Positions 60,150 through 64,000 of a DNA stretch of 64,000 nucleotides are shown here, piece after piece. Made by a program: the position numbers and the translations under genes. The stretch is from the NCBI RefSeq assembly GCF_000006565.2, contig NC_031479.1, forward strand, positions 5,826,885-5,890,884, written 5' to 3'. The stretch is from Toxoplasma gondii ME49 (lineage: Eukaryota; Apicomplexa; Conoidasida; Eucoccidiorida; Sarcocystidae). The stretch's first letter is position 1, and each line of letters starts with the position of its first letter. The notes beneath the pieces are model-generated. The model did not search any database, was not told where the DNA came from, and worked only from the letters and a program-made list of their open reading frames with translations.

Positions 60150-62405
60150 CTTCGAGAAAACGGAGCGAAGAGACAGACACGAAGGGAGAGAAGACGCAAG
60201 CGAGGCAGGGAGAGAAGAGGCGAGAGAGACGGAGCGAGAAAGAAGAGAGTCAGATGGAAAAGACTACGGGCAAACGGCGATGCGAGTGTGGGACGCAAGA
60301 AGGAAAGAAAGAAACCCGACTTAGAAGAAGCCCTCGAGTGAAGACAAGACGAGAGCGCAGAAGAGGAGAAAGTCCGTTCCTTAGATGAGGAGGAGGCGGA
60401 TCTTGTTGGTTGGTGCAGCAGAGACAGTGACAGAAGTGGAGAGGAGTCTACAGTTCACAGGCTCAAAGGTAAAAAGAGAAAAGGGTACAGACCGAGAGAG
60501 AGCCGAGTCGAAGTAGAAAGAAAACACAGCGCTTGAAGGTGGAGAGAACTCTCGGCGCGACGGGGACAGACAGCGGCTTATTTCATAACGAGAAAGGAGG
60601 ATTCGAGAAAGCTTTATTCTCCCTCTCAATTTGATGCAGAAACGTCGGGGACGCGTCACAGAAACAGCCGTCTCCAGTTCAGAGACAGGACCTAGAGTGC
60701 TCAGCTTCCTCGAGAAAGTCGAGGCACCAAGGTCTGTGCCCGCAGGTGAAGAAGCAAATCACTGCCGCAGAATTGGGAGTCTGCGTCAGCCTCCTGACAA
60801 GGCAGAGAAAAAACTGTTGCGCTGTTTCTGAAGAGGAAAAGGACGAAGAATTGGAGTTCACCGTGTCAAAACAGACGTTGCTTTTGTGCGCGTTTCCTGT
60901 TTCTGTGGAAAACAGCGGCCACACGGAGCCTCTGCATGCGCTCGAAATGTCTCCGACACGCGGCTGATGTTCGCAGAGACGAAACAGTCTCCTTTTCCCA
61001 AGAAGACTGGCCGAAAAGAGAGCCAAGCTGAAGACAGAAAGCCAAGTTTTTGAGAGACAAGACACAGATTTGGCGCATGTCAGAAAAGCACGGTTTTCTA
61101 TACCCGGAGCAGCGGAGGCAGCCCCGGAGACAGTGGGGTTGTCGACGGCAGAAAAGCGCAAACGAAACACATAGGACTGCAGCTGGAAAAAGCGAAACAA
61201 CCAGATATGAAGAATAGGGAATGCAAGACAAACGCGGCGAGAGAGGCGAGGCGAAGAAGCTGCGCAAGACTCCTCGGCTTCCCAGAGTCGCAGACCGTTC
61301 CTGGAAGGAGGCAGAATGAGTTCGGGTCCTTTGTGCCGCTGGAAATACCCCACGCTGAAAAAAAGGAAATTGGGAATGACTCTGAGTGGCATTTGCTGGT
61401 TTCCTTCCGGATTCTCGAGGGCGTCTGAAAACTGCGGGGCTGCGAAAACGTCGCGCGCGGATTCTGTTGTGCTTTTCGCGTGGCCGTCTTATCGGAGAAA
61501 CCGCGGTCTTTTCCCCTGTTCGCAATTGCAGGCAGTGACACCTGATACCCAGGTCGCCAGAACGCGTGTGAAACCACTCTTCCTCGAGTAAACTACGCTT
61601 ACCGAACGGGCAGAGTAAGCCAACCAGACACAGACTCCCAATTTTCTTTCTGAGAATCTTCACGCAGAAATTGCCTACGTCTCGGTGTGCCGAGAGCACC
61701 CGCCTCGCCTTCGACGCATGCAACCAGCGGAGTGCCTTGCCACTCTTCGAGCGAAAAAAGGTCCCGAGGAGTGCCAATCGGCGACAATTATTATCCATTT
61801 CCTAACCAGACCCATTCAAGCTCATCGTAAAGAGCCACAATTTCTGCACACCCGCCTTATTTGACGTGCTGCGATCCATGCGGTTTCCCGATTCGCAGAA
61901 GATCGGCTTTCTGCCATGGACGCCGCGACATTCGGGTCTTGTGGCACGCCAGGACCTTCGTGAATGTCTGTCGACGCGAGTGCCGGACTTTTTCGATCTT
62001 TGCTAAACTGTATCTCGGCTTTTCATTCCTCCGTGATCCGGCGCATATGCTGCCGCGAAACTCCTGCAAAATTCTTCGTGTCTTCTACGGGATTTTCGTT
62101 TGTCTGCCTCGATCTCGAGTCGTCTCCGCACTGTTGTTGCTGCACCCTGGAAGCTGAAGCCGCCTCCTTACCGGCATGTTCTGCCGTTTCACACGCTTGA
62201 CGTCCTGACGGACTGCAGTTGAGAGACGGGAAACTGCGCGCCAAACTGAACGGGGTGTGTGTGCGTTGTACGTACACCAGAGTCCGCGGCGGTCTGGCAT
62301 GAGAGTCGCGTTCCGTTTCCGCTGTATTACACGGCGGTGCAGAGCAGCTGAATGCCTCCAGTGTTTCTTCTTTCCGCCTCTTTCCTTCCTTCACCGTCTC
62401 TCAAA
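60150..62405. other. Divergent intergenic region, ABCE1 / right-edge gene
   Basis: About 2.3 kb holding both promoters and leaders. The first ~200 bases upstream of ABCE1 are pyrimidine-rich in the ABCE1 sense, as expected for a leader. The long minus-strand frames at 60679-61798 show no recognised domain. Confidence 0.55.
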
Positions 62406-64000
62406 ATGTGGTGCGACCTTTTTTCCGCTGCGAAAGCCAAATTTGAGCAACAGAAACAGGGGTACCGGTCACACAACGCAGAAAGGGATGCGCCGGCCTT
62501 CCCGACCCCCCCCGCTCTCGTCGCACAAAACAGCGGCGTCACCTGCCCTGCGACGTCAGAAAACTCTTGCGTAACTCCTCCCTCGCTTCGCTTGGCTCCT
62601 GCTTCCGCCTCTGCCATTTCAACCCATGTTACCCCGGTCAGTTCCGTTGCCCTGGCTTCTGCGTCTGAAGTGACGGCGTCTCCGGCTGTGTGTGCTGCGA
62701 CGGCGTCTTCAGAAGGAAGTCCGGATGCAGGGGCTTCTCAGCCCTTGTCAGTAGGAAGAGAAGGGGTGGGGAAACCGCGGAAGTTGAAGAACATCGCTCC
62801 GTCGGGTGTCTCTGCGTGTGCAGAGGGTGAGAGTTCCCAGGAACCGAAACCCAAGAAGCCACGGATGAACAGACACACTGCTCGCGAAGGAGCCTGTCCG
62901 CAGCAAGGGACGGAGGCCGAAACTTCTAAGACGCAGGCCTCAACCCAGAAGACTGCAGGGGCGAAGAAGCGCCCACGCCGTCCCAAGGGGGCGTCTGCCT
63001 CAAGTGCTAAGAAAGACGATGCCTCGGCTCTCACTACGACTGAGGGGGGGGCGACCTCTCCAGATGCGTTATCAGCTTCTTCGGTGTCTGCAAAGGAGTT
63101 CCAGAGTTCACACACTTCTTCCTTCCCTCCTCGGGTGTCTGCTGTGCCGCCCAACGCTCCCGCAGCTCTGTCGCCTTCCACTGGCGCTCCCACAGACGAG
63201 GCTTCTGTCTCTGCCTCCAAAGCGCCTCAGCCTCCTCCCCTGCTGTCTTCTGTACATCAGGCTCACGAAGCGGCTCCGACGAAGACGCCGAAGGGCCGCT
63301 TGCAAGCAGCAGCTGCTTGGACGCCGGCGAACTCGCCTCGCGCGAGCGGGACCAACAAGGAAAACACAAACAATGCGCCTTCCTTCCAAGGCGGATCCAA
63401 CAGTCTCCTATGTTCCCCGCGGTCCCTCTTTCGCGATGACACGCTGAGCAAGTTCGCGGCGATTCTGGCGACGTCTCAGCAACAGCGAGAAAAGAAAACG
63501 AAACTCCCAGAAGCTGCTTCGGTAGTGAGCGCACCTGGTATAGTGACAGAAACACCGGGCGTTCCAGTTCTCTTGTCGTCCTCGCAAACGACACTAACAT
63601 CCCAGAAAGAAGTAGCCTCTGCCGAGACAATAGACTCTGGAGACGCCGGACGTGGAGTCTCTTCCAGAATCGAAAAAGCTCCTCAGTGTCTCGCCTCTCC
63701 ACTTCTGTCTCCTCCTCCACAACATCCGTTTGCTTCTTCACAGAATCCTTCTTCTTTTCGGAATCCGTCTTCGTCTTCCTTCCAGAACCAGTTTCCTTTC
63801 CAGGCAGTTCCTGAAATCTCGCCGTGTCTCCAGGAGACGACGGAGTTGCCAGTGCGCGGAGGCCGAGAAGGCGAGACGAAGGTTGGTGGGTCGACGGACT
63901 TGGCATCTCCGTCTGTTTTTCGTCGTTCTGCAGAGGACGGCGACGCAGGTGCGTTTTCGAGCGCATGCAGTCGAGTTTCTTATGAAGACGCGACCGAGGC
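62406..64000 (+). CDS. Large disordered basic/Ser-Pro-Ala-rich protein (3' end off window)
   Basis: The frame opens at an ATG in TCAAAATGTGG, the typical context for this genome, and stays open for 531 codons to the edge. The N-terminus MWCDLFSAAKAKFEQQKQG may form a short helix. The rest is rich in Ser, Ala, Pro and Thr, with basic clusters that look like nuclear-localisation or AT-hook-like motifs (EPKPKKPRMNR; AKKRPRRPKG), a possible amphipathic segment SLFRDDTLSKFAAILATSQ, and a Phe/Asn/Ser/Gln stretch near 63720-63810. I do not recognise the family. A nuclear protein is plausible from the basic motifs, with conserved domains presumably beyond the right edge. Base composition and codon choice resemble other coding exons here. 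Confidence 0.75.
   Translation, partial: MWCDLFSAAKAKFEQQKQGYRSHNAERDAPAFPTPPALVAQNSGVTCPATSENSCVTPPSLRLAPASASAISTHVTPVSSVALASASEVTASPAVCAATASSEGSPDAGASQPLSVGREGVGKPRKLKNIAPSGVSACAEGESSQEPKPKKPRMNRHTAREGACPQQGTEAETSKTQASTQKTAGAKKRPRRPKGASASSAKKDDASALTTTEGGATSPDALSASSVSAKEFQSSHTSSFPPRVSAVPPNAPAALSPSTGAPTDEASVSASKAPQPPPLLSSVHQAHEAAPTKTPKGRLQAAAAWTPANSPRASGTNKENTNNAPSFQGGSNSLLCSPRSLFRDDTLSKFAAILATSQQQREKKTKLPEAASVVSAPGIVTETPGVPVLLSSSQTTLTSQKEVASAETIDSGDAGRGVSSRIEKAPQCLASPLLSPPPQHPFASSQNPSSFRNPSSSSFQNQFPFQAVPEISPCLQETTELPVRGGREGETKVGGSTDLASPSVFRRSAEDGDAGAFSSACSRVSYEDATE

Noticed and set aside
58988..60298. 436-codon minus-strand frame
   Set aside because: It reads through ABCE1 intron 1 and overlaps exons 1 and 2 in the wrong frame.

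Overview
The window looks like nuclear DNA of a coccidian apicomplexan, most likely Toxoplasma gondii or a close relative (Neospora, Hammondia). The evidence is large multi-exon genes with mostly GT-AG introns, wide intergenic spaces, several start codons in an AAAATG context, GCATGC-type motifs, (TA)n tracts in introns, and conserved eukaryotic proteins carrying long low-complexity insertions. Exon models were built by hand from splice signals, reading-frame continuity and remembered family motifs. The models for XPD, UAP56, the MFS transporter, CFAP299 and ABCE1 keep frame at every junction.

Layout from left to right. (1) 1-13219, minus: XPD/ERCC2 helicase, 16 exons, running off the left edge before its last ~120 codons. 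(2) 17781-21871, plus: UAP56/DDX39B mRNA-export helicase, 6 exons, divergent from XPD across 4.6 kb. (3) 22728-26547, minus: a hard-to-see six-exon gene for an OB-fold protein that resembles Stn1 of the telomere CST complex. This is the most novel item. (4) 27522-31689, plus: a protein combining an F-box with a 3CxxC-type zinc finger. (5) 32760-34151, minus: intronless DTWD1-type tRNA aminocarboxypropyltransferase. (6) 36619-41711, minus: Spinster-like MFS transporter, 7 exons. (7) 45449-47581, minus: intronless 5'-nucleotidase-family metallophosphatase. (8) 48393-51026, minus: CFAP299, a cilia/flagella protein, 4 exons. (9) 53490-60149, minus: ABCE1/Rli1 ribosome-recycling ATPase, 9 exons. 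(10) 62406-64000, plus: start of a long disordered basic/Ser-Pro-Ala-rich protein that runs off the right edge.

Most genes are housekeeping: transcription and repair (XPD), mRNA export (UAP56), tRNA modification (DTWD1) and ribosome recycling (ABCE1). The Stn1-like and CFAP299 genes are the exceptions, pointing to telomere maintenance and to the flagellated male gamete. Two introns (in XPD and CFAP299) can only be spliced in frame with a GC donor, and both use AG|GCAAGA. No rRNA, tRNA, CRISPR, insertion sequence or intact transposon was recognised.
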